Assembly (NCBI RefSeq): GCF_018613065.1 | Contig: NZ_JAGGQW010000021.1 | Location: 62,001-126,000, forward strand | DNA: 64,000 nucleotides | Origin: Bacillus sp. ISL-7 | GTDB lineage: Bacteria; Bacillota; Bacilli; Bacillales_B; DSM-18226 | Direction: 5' to 3' | In this document: one piece after another, positions 19,414-29,047 of the stretch | Layout: each line of letters opens with the position of its first letter | Numbering within the stretch: position 1 is the stretch's first letter | Translations under genes and position numbers: made by a program | Notes under the pieces: generated by a model | Database searches by the model: none | What the model saw: only the letters and a program-made list of their open reading frames with translations | What the model was told of the DNA's origin: nothing

Positions 19414-20307
19414 ATGCTTAAATTAGGATCACATGTTTCGATGAGTGGGAAAGATATGCTGCTTGCCGCAAGTGAAGAAGCTGTTTCCTATGGTGCAAAC
19501 ACGTTTATGGTCTATACAGGGGCACCGCAAAATACAAGAAGAAAAAAAATCGAAGACCTCAATATTGAAGCAGGGCGGAGGCATATGGAACAGAACGGTA
19601 TCTCCGAAATTGTCGTTCATGCTCCTTATATTATCAATATTGGAAATACAACCAATCCAGATACTTTTGAATTGGGTGTTAGATTTCTTCGAACAGAAAT
19701 TGAAAGAACAGAGGCAATTGGAGCAAAGCAAATCGTCCTGCATCCTGGAGCACATGTAAGTGCTGGTACCGAGGCTGGTATTAAAAAAATTATCGAAGGA
19801 TTAAATGAAGTACTGACTGGCAAAGAGCAAGTACAAATTGCCTTGGAAACGATGGCTGGAAAAGGCTCCGAGTGTGGAAAATCCTTCGAAGAAATAGCGA
19901 TGATAATGGATGGAGTTAACTATAGTGATAAGTTATCCGTTTGCTTTGATACCTGCCATACTCATGATGCAGGCTATAATATTGTTGAGGATTTTGATGG
20001 TGTATTAAATGAGTTTGACAAAATCGTTGGCTTGAACAAATTGAAAGTACTGCATATTAATGATAGTAAAAATGCGGTCGGGATGCGAAAGGATAGACAC
20101 GAAAATATCGGGTTTGGCCATATCGGTTTTAAGGCCCTAAATTATATTGTCCACCATCCACAGCTTACCGATGTTCCAAAGATTTTAGAAACTCCATATG
20201 TGGGTGAGGATAAGAATAATAAAAAAGCCCCATATAAATTTGAGATTCATATGCTTCGGGAACAAAAGTTCAATGAGAACTTGCTTGACCTTATCACGCA
20301 ATCATAA
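19414..20307 (+). CDS. nfo: Endonuclease IV (AP endonuclease)
   Basis: A 297-residue zinc-dependent apurinic/apyrimidinic endonuclease (YqfS) in base-excision repair. The three metal-binding signatures are present: [24 protein letters not shown] and [21 protein letters not shown]. Length is standard. Preceded by a GGGAG site and 21 nt from cshB, so probably co-transcribed. Confidence 0.95.
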   Translation: MLKLGSHVSMSGKDMLLAASEEAVSYGANTFMVYTGAPQNTRRKKIEDLNIEAGRRHMEQNGISEIVVHAPYIINIGNTTNPDTFELGVRFLRTEIERTEAIGAKQIVLHPGAHVSAGTEAGIKKIIEGLNEVLTGKEQVQIALETMAGKGSECGKSFEEIAMIMDGVNYSDKLSVCFDTCHTHDAGYNIVEDFDGVLNEFDKIVGLNKLKVLHINDSKNAVGMRKDRHENIGFGHIGFKALNYIVHHPQLTDVPKILETPYVGEDKNNKKAPYKFEIHMLREQKFNENLLDLITQS

Positions 20308-20336
20308 AAAAGAGCTGTGCAAGTGCACAGCTTTTT
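20306..20336. terminator. Bidirectional terminator between nfo and yqfT
   Basis: AGCTGTGCA and TGCACAGCT arms (9 bp, 2-nt loop) flanked by A and T runs between convergent genes. Confidence 0.88.
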
Positions 20337-20592
20337 ACTTTTTAGTTAACTGTATAAATAATTTATTTACTTCTCGGGCCGTTGCTGGACCCGCAGTTTT
20401 AGCAATTTCTTTCACTAATTGAGCCCGCTGTGAATCATCAAATATATTCACATTTTTCCCTCTTAAGTATTCGGCAATTTTCACTGCCTGCTGCCTAGTA
20501 ACTGATATATTAAATTGATCCGCATATTTTACCAGTTCTTCAGCTGTTATCGTGTTAATTTTATGATTAATGATGCTCTGAAAAATTGTCAC
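20335..20592 (-). CDS. yqfT: DUF2624 protein YqfT
   Basis: An 85-residue, helical, soluble protein of the YqfT/DUF2624 family, with no known function. It contains regularly spaced hydrophobics (NTITAEELVKYADQF, AVKIAEYLRGK) like a small helical bundle. The GTG start at 20592 is preferred because GAGGAG lies 8 nt upstream; two further in-frame GTG codons (20598 and 20601) overlap that site. Its place between nfo and the zinc operon is conserved. Confidence 0.82.
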   Translation of the reverse strand: MTIFQSIINHKINTITAEELVKYADQFNISVTRQQAVKIAEYLRGKNVNIFDDSQRAQLVKEIAKTAGPATAREVNKLFIQLTKK

Positions 20593-20723
20593 CCTCACCA
20601 CTCCTCACCTTAATGTATGAAGAAGTTCCAGGAGTGTGATTAGAGATTTTTGTGAATTAAATCGACGAATGCCGGAGTGGCAGACTTTACATTCAAGAAT
20701 ACCTATTGTATACTACTTTAGGT

Positions 20724-20746
20724 TAAATCGGAATGATTCTTATAAT
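20724..20746 (+). promoter_or_regulatory. Candidate Zur box before znuC
   Basis: An 11-1-11 site whose left arm TAAATCGGAAT matches 10 of 11 positions of the Bacillus Zur consensus arm TAAATCGTAAT. The right arm (ATTCTTATAAT) is weaker. It lies 20-42 nt before the chosen znuC start, in an operon that encodes Zur itself. Confidence 0.6.
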
Positions 20747-20765
20747 TAAAGGTGATGCGCTGACT

Positions 20766-21539
20766 ATGCAATCAATTATAGAAGTAAAAAAACTTTCGTA
20801 TCGTTATGAAAAAGATGTTGTTCTAGAGGACATTAACATTACTATTCCAAGTGGTTCTTTTTTAGCGATTGTCGGTCCTAATGGGTCCGGAAAATCAACA
20901 CTATTGAAGTTGATATTAGGGTTATTAAAGCCGCAAAAAGGGGACATCTTTTTATTCGGTAAGGAAATTAATAAGTTTAAAGATTGGCAAAAAATTGGCT
21001 ATGTTTCTCAAAAGGCTAATTCCTTCAACACAGGTTTTCCTGCTACTGTATTTGAAGTTGTCGAGAGTGGTCTAACCAAAAAGCTTGGGATGTTTAAGTT
21101 TTTTAAAAAAGAACATGCGCAAAAAGTAATCGAAGCCTTGGAGGCAGTCGGTATGGAAGGGTTTAGCAACAGAAATATTGGTGAGCTCTCTGGAGGCCAG
21201 CAACAAAGAGTTTTCATTGCACGAGCCCTCGTTAGTGAACCAAGTCTCCTCATTCTGGATGAACCTACGGTAGGCGTTGATGCCGAGAACGTTAATAATT
21301 TTTATCAAATGCTGGGTGATTTAAATAAAAGTCATGATATTACCCTTTTATTGGTTACTCATGATATTGGGACGATTTCGGATAAAGTCTCACATGTTGC
21401 GTGCTTGAATAAACATTTGCATTTTCATGGGGAAACAATGGAATTTGAACAGCTCCGGGCTGATGGTATTTCTAAAATTTATGGCCATGATGTTCACATG
21501 CTAGACCATCATCATGAGCACGGAGGCGTTGTAAAATGA
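20766..21539 (+). CDS. znuC: Zinc ABC transporter, ATP-binding protein
   Basis: A 257-residue ABC ATPase (AdcC/ZnuC type) energising zinc import. Walker A is GPNGSGKST, the Q-loop region is YVSQKAN, the signature is LSGGQQQR, Walker B is LLILDEPTVGVD and the switch His is in LVTHDIG. The C-terminus is His-rich (DVHMLDHHHEHGG), consistent with a metal transporter. ATG 20766 is preceded by AAAGGTGAT; an upstream in-frame start at 20733 would lie within the operator. No solute-binding protein is encoded here. Confidence 0.92.
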   Translation: MQSIIEVKKLSYRYEKDVVLEDINITIPSGSFLAIVGPNGSGKSTLLKLILGLLKPQKGDIFLFGKEINKFKDWQKIGYVSQKANSFNTGFPATVFEVVESGLTKKLGMFKFFKKEHAQKVIEALEAVGMEGFSNRNIGELSGGQQQRVFIARALVSEPSLLILDEPTVGVDAENVNNFYQMLGDLNKSHDITLLLVTHDIGTISDKVSHVACLNKHLHFHGETMEFEQLRADGISKIYGHDVHMLDHHHEHGGVVK

Positions 21540-22393
21540 TTCAAGGAATTTTTCACTATGAATTTTTACAAAATGCTTTTTTAACGGGGCTTATGATCGG
21601 AATTATTGCCCCGTTACTAGGAGTGTTTGTTGTTGTAAGAAGACTATCGTTAATTGCGGATGCACTCAGTCATGTTACTCTTGCAGGCATAGCTGCGAGC
21701 CTGCTTCTTGAAAGAAATATTGCGATGATGGCAGGAGTAAATCCACTATACTTAGGAATGGTTTTTTCTGTTGGGGGATCACTGTTCATCGAAAAACTTA
21801 GAGGCGTTTATAAGCACTACCAAGAACTTGCGATTCCAATTATTCTCTCTAGTGGTATTGGCTTAGGGGTTATATTTATTTCGCTTGCCAATGGTTTTAA
21901 TACTGATTTGTTTAGTTATTTATTTGGAAGTGTTTCGGCAGTTAGCAGAACCGATTTATGGGTCGTATTTATTATCGGTATCTTGGTAATTTTAGTGATT
22001 ATTTTATTGTATAAAGAGCTTTTTTTATTATCCTTTGATGAAGAACACGCAAAAGCCTCAGGGATAGCTGCCAAAAGTATTCATTTTATTTTTATTGTCA
22101 TGGTGGCCTTGGTAATTGCAGCTTCTATGAGAATTGTCGGAATTTTGTTGGTTTCATCTTTAATGACGTTACCTGTAGCTGCCAGTATAAGGCTAGCCAA
22201 AGGATTTAAGCAAACTATTTTTTTATCTGTCCTATTTGGTGAAGTGTCAGTACTTGGCGGCTTGTTTACTGCGTATTACTTAGATTTAGCTCCCGGTGGA
22301 ACAATCGTGATGATTGCTGTTCTTATCTTAATTTTTTCTATTTTTTATAAAAAATTCTTAATTCGTAAGGGGGTGCCGTCAGGTGAACGTTAA
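21536..22393 (+). CDS. znuB: Zinc ABC transporter, permease
   Basis: A 285-residue integral membrane protein of the ABC-3 family (ZnuB/AdcB) with about 8 hydrophobic segments. Family motifs include [16 protein letters not shown] near residue 40 and [11 protein letters not shown] near 170. It overlaps znuC by 4 nt (ATGA) and zur by 11 nt. Confidence 0.93.
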   Translation: MIQGIFHYEFLQNAFLTGLMIGIIAPLLGVFVVVRRLSLIADALSHVTLAGIAASLLLERNIAMMAGVNPLYLGMVFSVGGSLFIEKLRGVYKHYQELAIPIILSSGIGLGVIFISLANGFNTDLFSYLFGSVSAVSRTDLWVVFIIGILVILVIILLYKELFLLSFDEEHAKASGIAAKSIHFIFIVMVALVIAASMRIVGILLVSSLMTLPVAASIRLAKGFKQTIFLSVLFGEVSVLGGLFTAYYLDLAPGGTIVMIAVLILIFSIFYKKFLIRKGVPSGER

Positions 22394-22793
22394 TGAGGCA
22401 ATCCAATACTTAAAAGAAAAAGGGTTTAAACAAACTGGTAAAAGAGAAGATATGCTTCAATTGTTTGCTGACAGTGATAAATATTTAACGGCTAAGGACG
22501 TCTTGGATCAGCTTAAAGATGATTATCCAGGTCTGAGCTTTGATACTATCTATCGTAATCTTTCCTTGTTTGTGAATATGGGGATTCTTGAGATGACAGA
22601 ATTATCAGGAGAGAAACATTTCCGTTTTACATGTTCAAGACATCACCATCATCATCATTTTATCTGTATGACCTGCGGAAAAACGAAAGAAATTGAAACT
22701 TGCCCAATGAACGACTTAAGTGAAAATTTAAAAGGATACGATATTTCAGGTCATAAGTTTGAGATTTACGGTCTTTGTCCTGAATGTCATTAA
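22383..22793 (+). CDS. zur: Zinc uptake regulator Zur (Fur family)
   Basis: A 136-residue zinc-sensing repressor (YqfV). It has an N-terminal winged helix ([15 protein letters not shown] ... SFDTIYRNL) and a dimerisation/metal domain. A histidine-rich stretch ([12 protein letters not shown]) is followed by CMTCG and a C-terminal CPEC, giving the structural zinc cysteine pairs. The GTG start is inside znuB with AAGGGGGTG upstream. It very likely represses its own znuC-znuB-zur operon through the site at 20724-20746. Confidence 0.94.
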   Translation: MNVNEAIQYLKEKGFKQTGKREDMLQLFADSDKYLTAKDVLDQLKDDYPGLSFDTIYRNLSLFVNMGILEMTELSGEKHFRFTCSRHHHHHHFICMTCGKTKEIETCPMNDLSENLKGYDISGHKFEIYGLCPECH

Positions 22794-22827
22794 AAAACAG
22801 CTTGTCTGCATACAAGCTGTTTTTTTG
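22793..22827. terminator. Terminator after zur
   Basis: AAAAAACAGCTTGT pairs with ACAAGCTGTTTTTT around a 6-nt loop; it serves the convergent yqfW as well. Confidence 0.9.
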
Positions 22828-22836
22828 TATCTAAAA

Positions 22837-23439
22837 TTAAATGCTGGAACTAGCCATTTCCCTGTGGACCTGCTGCTGCTTTTCCCAGTTTTCTACCCAA
22901 ATATAAGCTTCTTTCCAGTTGTTAACCCGGATGACACCTTTTGGAAGAGGATCCTGATTATATGGTGTATCAAATAATATGACAGGAATCTGACACTCTT
23001 CATGGATCATCACAGCATTATCGTGTTTATCCTCAAAAAAGATATCAACCGAATGCTTTTTCACTGTGGCTACTTTGTCATGTGATCCAATTAATTCAAT
23101 GTGGTCAAAGGTTAAGCCTTTATCAAGGAACCATTGGATGGTTACATCGAGTAAATGGGAGCCGCGTGCACTAATGAAAAATAACTCATGCTCTTTTTCC
23201 CATTTATTTAATACTTTTCCCGCTCCATCTGCGAGAGGAGAGCCTTTATAAATCATGGGTTCATTTTCAGAAAACCATGTGGCGAACTCTTTTTCTGAAA
23301 CATTTACGAATGGAGTTAATTCATATTGATTAACGTCCTCATACAAAATATTCAAGTCAAATGCTTTATTAATAAAAGGGATGATGGATTTGGGGCATGT
23401 AACCGTTCCATCAATATCGATTCCAAACCTTTTTCTCAT
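22837..23439 (-). CDS. yqfW: HAD-superfamily putative nucleotidase YqfW
   Basis: A 200-residue cytosolic protein of the 5'(3')-deoxyribonucleotidase-like HAD family. HAD motif I is FGIDIDGTVTCPKS at the N-terminus, motif II is FFISARGSH, and the motif III/IV region is DIFFEDKHDNA. The substrate is unknown and the name follows the family. I start at the ATG with AAGGTGA upstream (23439); another ATG six codons earlier overlaps this ribosome site. Confidence 0.82.
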   Translation of the reverse strand: MRKRFGIDIDGTVTCPKSIIPFINKAFDLNILYEDVNQYELTPFVNVSEKEFATWFSENEPMIYKGSPLADGAGKVLNKWEKEHELFFISARGSHLLDVTIQWFLDKGLTFDHIELIGSHDKVATVKKHSVDIFFEDKHDNAVMIHEECQIPVILFDTPYNQDPLPKGVIRVNNWKEAYIWVENWEKQQQVHREMASSSI

Positions 23440-23611
23440 TTTTGCTCTCACCTTCATATAGCTTTTAGGATTCTCCTTTTAGTTTACCAAAATTGAGTGG
23501 TCAACGGGGGAAAAGAAACAAAAAACTAATTTAGGCAAACATTAACATACTAAAAAACAGACAGAGGCAAACAATAATTAATGCTCCTATTACTGAAAGT
23601 GAGGGATTAGG

Positions 23612-24094
23612 ATGGCAGATGAAAGAGACACGAAAGTGCAGGAAGCTCTTCAAAGTGCAAATATTGGCCAAGATATTCCCAATTCTCCTACATCATATCG
23701 GGAGGAAACAGCATCAGAAATTGCCGCACCTATTAAGGCCCATTACACATTGAAAAAAGATGACAATACCCCTAACATTGGTGCTTCTGTTCCGATACGA
23801 TCTTCAGAATATAGGGAAGAAACAGCAGCGGAAATAGCTGCTCCTGTTCCACTTATTCGAAGAAAGGAACAGACCGGGCAAAAGGAAAATGCTGCAGGTG
23901 GTACAGGTCTAGGAACGCTTGCTTTAGCGCTTTCGATTTTATCACTGTTTGTATTACCTATTCTTTTTGGAGCTGCAGGTATTGTGTTAGGTTTTGTTGC
24001 CAGAAGGAGAGGGGCCACAGGACTAGGTGCCTGGGCCATTGGTATCGGTGCAATATCGATTGTTATTGGTATCTTTATTCTTCCGTTCTTTTAA
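23612..24094 (+). CDS. yqfX: YqfX-like membrane protein (DUF4190-type)
   Basis: A 160-residue protein with a hydrophilic first 100 residues and two C-terminal membrane segments separated by FVARRRGATGLGAWAIG. This matches the small DUF4190-type two-helix domain. The soluble part contains two copies of the motif YREETAxEIAAP (about residues 29 and 68). The function is unknown. It is divergently transcribed from yqfW and has its own terminator. The gene symbol follows position and domain layout. Confidence 0.72.
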   Translation: MADERDTKVQEALQSANIGQDIPNSPTSYREETASEIAAPIKAHYTLKKDDNTPNIGASVPIRSSEYREETAAEIAAPVPLIRRKEQTGQKENAAGGTGLGTLALALSILSLFVLPILFGAAGIVLGFVARRRGATGLGAWAIGIGAISIVIGIFILPFF

Positions 24095-24117
24095 CAAAAC
24101 CTGCATAGGAGCAAAAA

Positions 24118-24145
24118 GAAACCCGGTGAAAATACCGGGTTTCTT
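24118..24145. terminator. Terminator between yqfX and ispG
   Basis: GAAACCCGGT and ACCGGGTTTC arms, 6-nt loop, convergent genes. Confidence 0.85.
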
Positions 24146-24149
24146 GATG

Positions 24150-25259
24150 TTAATTCGTAATTTTATCTTCGACTGCTTTTTTCTGAAAATATTCTTCGGC
24201 AATTTGGTCAATTTCTTTTTTCAATTCCTCAACTAATTGCGCTTCAGGAACCTTGCGGACGATCTCACCCTTCCTGAATAATAACCCTTCACCTCGAGCA
24301 CCGGCAATGCCAATATCGGCTTCACGGGCCTCTCCAGGTCCGTTAACGGCACAGCCTAAAACAGCTACTTTAATCGGAGCTTTAATTTTTTCAATGTATT
24401 CTTCGACTTCATTTGCAATACTAATAAGGTCAATTTCAATCCGGCCGCATGTTGGGCAAGAGATCAATGTGGCCGCGTTAGAAGAGAGACCGAATACCTT
24501 TAAAAGTTCTCTAGCAACCTTTACTTCCTGAACTGGGTCTGCACTTAAGGAAACACGTAGTGTGTTACCTATTCCCATGTGTAAAATAGTGCCTAAACCT
24601 GCCGCACTTTTTATGCTGCCTGCAAAAAGGGTTCCAGACTCAGTGATCCCAAGATGAAGGGGATAATCGAATGCTCTTGATGCCTTTTCATAAGCTTCAA
24701 TGGCAAGATTTACATCAGAGGCCTTCATGGAAACGATAATATCATGGAAATCTAAATCCTCAAGAATTTTAATATGGTGCAGCGCGCTTTCGACCATACC
24801 ATCTGCAGTTGGATATCCGTATTTCTCTAAAATTCTCTTTTCGAGCGAGCCAGCATTTACCCCGATTCTGATGGGAATACCTTTCTCCTTCGCGGCTTTT
24901 ACGACAGCCTCGACTTTTTCTCGTTTTCCGATATTACCGGGATTGATTCTGATTTTATCTGCTCCGCCTTCAATTGCTTTAAGAGCCAATTTATAATCGA
25001 AATGAATATCGACAACAAGTGGAATGTTGATTCTTTTTTTGATTTCAGGAATGGCATTCGCAGCCCGTTCATCCGGACAAGCCACCCGAACAATCTGACA
25101 GCCAGCTTCCTCAAGACGCTTTATTTCAGCAACGGTTGCTTCAACATCATGTGTTTTTGTTGTGGTCATACTTTGTATAAATAATTCGTTACTCCCGCCA
25201 ATCGTTAAGTTACCAACTTTAATTGGTCGAGTTTTTGTGCGGTGTAATATTTCACTCAC
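24150..25259 (-). CDS. ispG: 4-hydroxy-3-methylbut-2-en-1-yl diphosphate synthase
   Basis: A 369-residue [4Fe-4S] enzyme (GcpE, YqfY) of the MEP pathway that reductively converts MEcPP to HMBPP. It has an N-terminal TIM-barrel ([19 protein letters not shown]). The C-terminal cluster domain has cysteines in [11 protein letters not shown] and [12 protein letters not shown]. The start is GTG 25259 with AAGGAG upstream. It supplies the substrate for IspH encoded nearby. Confidence 0.95.
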   Translation of the reverse strand: MSEILHRTKTRPIKVGNLTIGGSNELFIQSMTTTKTHDVEATVAEIKRLEEAGCQIVRVACPDERAANAIPEIKKRINIPLVVDIHFDYKLALKAIEGGADKIRINPGNIGKREKVEAVVKAAKEKGIPIRIGVNAGSLEKRILEKYGYPTADGMVESALHHIKILEDLDFHDIIVSMKASDVNLAIEAYEKASRAFDYPLHLGITESGTLFAGSIKSAAGLGTILHMGIGNTLRVSLSADPVQEVKVARELLKVFGLSSNAATLISCPTCGRIEIDLISIANEVEEYIEKIKAPIKVAVLGCAVNGPGEAREADIGIAGARGEGLLFRKGEIVRKVPEAQLVEELKKEIDQIAEEYFQKKAVEDKITN

Positions 25260-25366
25260 GAGTAATTCGCTCCTTCAAAATGGGATTCGAATAAGGTATA
25301 TAAAAACAATCCGACTCTATTCTATCAGCCTTTCACTATTTTTGACAAGAATAAGCACTATCCTCT

Positions 25367-25705
25367 TTATTTTGAGTAATCAGGGAAATGATATGTAGAC
25401 CCGATTTGAATTTTTTCTGGAGTCTCCCCAGGATTTAATTTTCGAAAGTCCTCGATTAAGTCGGAAATCGATACGGGAAGTGATTTATCCAGTTGATGTT
25501 CCACGATAGATAGCACTGTTTCACCTGGTTCAACTTGTGCTTCGAAAGAAGGTATATTTGTTTCTGTTTTCAACTCCGTATTTTGTGTTTCGATTTTAGC
25601 ATCCACCTGCTGTGTGAATGAGGAAGGAAGCGTGCCAACAGTTAAATCAATATAAATTACATATATGATTAAAACGGCTAATAAGAAACCAAATAACTTT
25701 TTCAT
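25367..25705 (-). CDS. yqfZ: LysM-domain protein YqfZ
   Basis: A 112-residue protein with an N-terminal membrane or signal segment (KKLFGFLLAVLIIYVIYI) and a short Ser/Thr/Gln linker. A C-terminal LysM-like domain follows (VEPGETVLSIVEHQL ... DFRKLNPGETPEKIQIGSTY), which typically binds peptidoglycan. The start was chosen at the ATG with GGAGG 8 nt upstream, dropping a 21-codon extension. The function is unknown; the position between ispG and yqgB is conserved. Confidence 0.83.
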   Translation of the reverse strand: MKKLFGFLLAVLIIYVIYIDLTVGTLPSSFTQQVDAKIETQNTELKTETNIPSFEAQVEPGETVLSIVEHQLDKSLPVSISDLIEDFRKLNPGETPEKIQIGSTYHFPDYSK

Positions 25706-25773
25706 CGGACAAGCCTCCAAATAGACAGTTTGTACATTGCTATGCTTGTCCGAATGTAAAAAGAACAAGTTAA

Positions 25774-25799
25774 TAAAAAAAACGCCCGCTTTGGGCGCC
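25774..25799 (-). terminator. Terminator after yqgB
   Basis: On the minus strand, CGCCC and GGGCG arms with a 5-nt loop are followed by T8. Confidence 0.85.
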
Positions 25800-25801
25800 T
25801 C

Positions 25802-26575
25802 TTAGTTCACTTTTTTGGGTTTTGGAATTTCAATTATGGCTAGGTATAAAACGATGATCACAACAAACCAATTAATTAAAAAGCTGTTAGGAACGGTTGT
25901 TTTAATTGCCGCCATAATGGTAAAAAACAATGTTGGTAATGTTTCGCTGTATGCAGCCATTCGCCACAACTGCCTGTAATTTAGTTTCCTACCTAAAAGG
26001 TTCTTTAATAATAAACCAATTAGAGCCAAAACCGATACCTCGATAAAACTGCCAGCACATGCAAACAAGTAGATAAACACAGAAACCACAGGGATTATTA
26101 TCCATTTTATTCCGCTAATTGTGTTAATAAAATCCACAATGTCTCCCTTTGCAATGTTTAGCCCTTCTAACATGGAATAAGGATATGTATCAAATCGGCC
26201 GCCTGCAGCTAAAACAAATTGATCTTCTAACATGGCAAAAGAATTTCCCTCATCTTGGATATCATCTGCAGAAATAGCTCCAGTTGGGTCTAAAATAATA
26301 GAAAAATCATCCTTATTTAATGTAATGGGCACTTTAGTATCAGCTGTTAGATGCCCGTCTTGAATTGAAAAATCAGGTAATTCGTCAGTAATAATGGTTC
26401 TAGCCGTATCGACACCCGTGGTAAGTGCCGTACTTAAGTAAATTACTGACGGCAGAATCGAAATTAATGTTAAGAAGAAAACATATAATATTGTTTTTCC
26501 TATCCCTTGGAATCGAAATAAGGCAATATCTTTAGGAGAGTAGATACTTTTATACAATTGCTTGAAAATATTCAT
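25802..26575 (-). CDS. yqgB: DUF1189 membrane protein YqgB
   Basis: A 257-residue membrane protein of the DUF1189 family. One hydrophobic segment lies near the N-terminus (about 28-50), an extracytoplasmic stretch covers about 50-150, and about four membrane segments fill the last 110 residues. No catalytic motif is visible and the function is unknown. The ATG at 26575 was chosen with AAAGGTGG 5 nt upstream. Its place next to yqgC matches B. subtilis. Confidence 0.82.
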   Translation of the reverse strand: MNIFKQLYKSIYSPKDIALFRFQGIGKTILYVFFLTLISILPSVIYLSTALTTGVDTARTIITDELPDFSIQDGHLTADTKVPITLNKDDFSIILDPTGAISADDIQDEGNSFAMLEDQFVLAAGGRFDTYPYSMLEGLNIAKGDIVDFINTISGIKWIIIPVVSVFIYLFACAGSFIEVSVLALIGLLLKNLLGRKLNYRQLWRMAAYSETLPTLFFTIMAAIKTTVPNSFLINWFVVIIVLYLAIIEIPKPKKVN

Positions 26576-26763
26576 AATGACCACCTTTATACATTAAATC
26601 ACAAATGATTGCTCCAGCATCTATTGTATCTTTAGTAAAGGTTATATACAAGAATGACAGCAACTCAATTTTATTTTTGAAACCTATTCCAAGTTTTAAT
26701 CGTATGAAGGAAAGTGTACACTGTATAAAATATCTAGAAAAATTTTTATGAGGGATGGATAAA

Positions 26764-27246
26764 ATGGAATTGGTCTATTGGAGTATCATCATTTTGTTAT
26801 TTATTGTTGCATTTGTTGGTTTGGTGTATCCGATTGTTCCAAGTGTGTTATTTATACTGGCAGGCTTTTTATTGTATGGAGTCTTTTTTAATTTTCAACC
26901 CTTTCGATGGTACTTTTGGTTGATTCAAGGTTTGTTTATTGTACTTTTATTTGTAGCCGACTATATTGCTAATATGATTGGAATTAAAAAATATGGAGGT
27001 TCCAAGGCCGGAATCTGGGGAAGTACGATAGGGATTATCGTTGGACCATTTGTTATCCCTTTTTTAGGAATCCTTATTGGTCCATTTATCGGGGCAATAG
27101 GAGCAGAATTAATCTTCAACAAAAGAAATTTCACAGATAGTATTAAAATTGGTTTTGGCTCGGTCATTGGATTTATAAGCAGTGTTATTACAAAAACAAT
27201 TATTCAAATTCTTATGATAGTTTATTTTTTTATTTTAGTCTTGTAA
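26764..27246 (+). CDS. yqgC: DUF456 membrane protein YqgC
   Basis: A 160-residue protein with about 4-5 membrane segments and glycine-rich turns (GGSKAGIWGSTIGIIVGPF, GPFIGAIGAE), diagnostic of DUF456. No function is known. ATG 26764 has GAGGG 9 nt upstream; an in-frame ATG at 26755 abuts that ribosome site. Confidence 0.84.
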   Translation: MELVYWSIIILLFIVAFVGLVYPIVPSVLFILAGFLLYGVFFNFQPFRWYFWLIQGLFIVLLFVADYIANMIGIKKYGGSKAGIWGSTIGIIVGPFVIPFLGILIGPFIGAIGAELIFNKRNFTDSIKIGFGSVIGFISSVITKTIIQILMIVYFFILVL

Positions 27247-27272
27247 AAAGCCACCTTTCCGGGTGGCTTTTG
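27245..27272. terminator. Bidirectional terminator between yqgC and fnr
   Basis: AAAAGCCACC and GGTGGCTTTT arms with a 6-nt loop. Confidence 0.88.
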
Positions 27273-27277
27273 TTTGA

Positions 27278-27973
27278 TTAATTTAAGCCGCAAATTTCAA
27301 AGGAACAATTTTGACAGTCAACTTCTTCTTTTAAATAGTTGAGTTTTTTTATGGTAAACTTTTGATTATCGTAGGTAATGATCTCTTTCTCGCGAAGATC
27401 TTTTAAGGCTCGTTGAATAACTTCACGCGTCCCATAGGTTAAATTAGCTAATTCCTGATGTGTTAGGGGCAGATCAATAAGAATTCCATCCTCTGTCTTA
27501 ATTCCATAAGTATTAGATAAGCGGATGAGGATAGAATATAAACCGCCTTTTTTACCATTCATAATTAGGTCTTGGCATTTCATTTGTGCCTTTAAATAAC
27601 CTGTACTTAGCCATGCAACAAGAGCGCTCATTGCTTCTGGATCATTTTTAATAAATTCTTCAAATTGTTCCTTCTTGATAAAGATCATTTCACAATCTGT
27701 CATCGTTTTTGCGTAAAATTGATAATGAGGTGATGGTTTGAAAAGTTGATACTCTACAATTAATTCCTGGTCATTTAAGATTTTTAAGATAAAATCCTTG
27801 CCGCGTAAATGAACTCTTCCAAGTGAAATACTTCCTTTAAGCAATAAGAAAACATACTGGGCAGGGTCCTTCTCTTGAAAAAGAACGGAACCGGCTTTAA
27901 TCTTTTGAATTGGTTCTTTTTTTTCGTAAAAGTAAACTAGTAAATTATATATGGAATAACTACTTTTCTGCAT
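27278..27973 (-). CDS. fnr: Fnr-type oxygen-sensing transcription regulator
   Basis: A 231-residue Crp/Fnr family protein. The cyclic-nucleotide-binding-like beta-roll covers about 20-115. A dimer helix with CQDLIMNGKKGGLYSILIRL (about 133-152) follows, then a helix-turn-helix (THQELANLTYGTREVIQRAL, 171-190). The C-terminal tail has Cys220, Cys223 and Cys228 with C-x2-C-x4-C spacing. That is the [4Fe-4S] arrangement of Bacillus Fnr, in which an aspartate (here probably Asp135) is the fourth ligand. It would activate anaerobic genes when oxygen is low. No nitrate gene lies next to it; in B. subtilis fnr is beside narK. Confidence 0.85.
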   Translation of the reverse strand: MQKSSYSIYNLLVYFYEKKEPIQKIKAGSVLFQEKDPAQYVFLLLKGSISLGRVHLRGKDFILKILNDQELIVEYQLFKPSPHYQFYAKTMTDCEMIFIKKEQFEEFIKNDPEAMSALVAWLSTGYLKAQMKCQDLIMNGKKGGLYSILIRLSNTYGIKTEDGILIDLPLTHQELANLTYGTREVIQRALKDLREKEIITYDNQKFTIKKLNYLKEEVDCQNCSFEICGLN

Positions 27974-28004
27974 GGAAAATCACTCCTTAGCACCCTTCTC
28001 TTTG

Positions 28005-28033
28005 ATTAAAATAAATTATTAACAAGGTGTCAA
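28005..28033 (-). promoter_or_regulatory. Sigma-A promoter of fnr
   Basis: On the minus strand, TTGACA (28033-28028), a 17-nt spacer and TTTAAT (28010-28005) lie 32 nt upstream of the fnr start. The remaining fnr-sodA gap (28034-28310) shows no further feature I can support. Confidence 0.7.
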
Positions 28034-28326
28034 TAGAGCCTTTACATGAATTGGTAGTGACAAAAGTCGGATATGACAAAATCGTTGACAGATTGCCCCT
28101 TGGATGAAAGGTGACAAATTATCGAATATTTATTAGGAGCGGTAGTGGATTACGTTTTAGTAAAATTTAGAATAAAATCCTTCATTAAGGGCATGGTATT
28201 TATGTTAAGAGCCTAAGCATTATATTTGAAACTGAGCACTGACTTTGGTATCTTAAAAAGGAAAGCTTTAGAAATATTCTAAATTCTAAGGCTGAAAAAA
28301 TCACCATATACATAGGAGGAATAATC

Positions 28327-28935
28327 ATGGCATTTGAATTACCACAATTACCGTATGCAGAAAACGCACTTGAACCACATATTGACAAAGAAACAATGAA
28401 CATTCACCACACTAGACATCACAACACATATGTAACCAATTTAAATAACGCTTTAGCTGGTAATGAAGAATTACTTTCTAAATCAGTTGAAGAAGTTATT
28501 GCTAATTTGGATGCGGTTCCAGAAGCTGCACGTACTGCAGTTCGTAACAACGGCGGCGGTCATGCTAACCATTCTTTATTCTGGCAAATCCTTTCTCCAA
28601 ATGGCGGCGGCGCACCTACTGGTGAATTAGCTGACGCAATCAGCAGCAAATTTGGCAGTTTCGAAAGCTTTAAAGAAGAGTTTGCTAAAGCAGCAACTAC
28701 TCGTTTCGGATCTGGTTGGGCATGGCTATCTGTGTCTGGCGGAGAATTAGAAGTATCAAGTACACCTAACCAAGACTCTCCATTAATGGAAGGTAAAACT
28801 CCAATTCTTGGTCTTGATGTATGGGAGCATGCTTACTACTTGAAATATCAAAACAAACGCCCAGATTATATTTCCTCTTTCTGGAATGTAGTAAATTGGG
28901 ATGAAGTTTCAAAACGTTACAGCCAAGCAAAATAA
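28327..28935 (+). CDS. sodA: Superoxide dismutase [Mn]
   Basis: A 202-residue Mn/Fe-type superoxide dismutase. The metal ligands are His27 in NIHHTRHH, the His in NHSLFWQ, and Asp and His in [27 protein letters not shown] and GSGWAWL are the expected neighbours of the active site. It is cytosolic and detoxifies superoxide. The ribosome site is AGGAGG. Codon use looks adapted to high expression. Confidence 0.96.
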   Translation: MAFELPQLPYAENALEPHIDKETMNIHHTRHHNTYVTNLNNALAGNEELLSKSVEEVIANLDAVPEAARTAVRNNGGGHANHSLFWQILSPNGGGAPTGELADAISSKFGSFESFKEEFAKAATTRFGSGWAWLSVSGGELEVSSTPNQDSPLMEGKTPILGLDVWEHAYYLKYQNKRPDYISSFWNVVNWDEVSKRYSQAK

Positions 28936-28946
28936 TAGCAATAGTA

Positions 28947-28978
28947 AGAAGGCAGCTTTGGCTGTCTTCTTTTTTTTT
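28947..28978 (+). terminator. Terminator after sodA
   Basis: AGAAGGCAGC and GCTGTCTTCT arms with a 4-nt loop (one G-T pair), followed by T8. Confidence 0.88.
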
Positions 28979-29047
28979 GGATTTGAATAAGTGAATAAGA
29001 AAAACTTGCTTGTTAAAGACTACCCATAAGATAAAGGGGAGTTTTTT

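Noticed and set aside
22383..22793. Six-histidine run in Zur as an artificial tag
   Set aside because: It lies at the natural His-rich metal site of Fur-family proteins, inside the domain and flanked by conserved residues.
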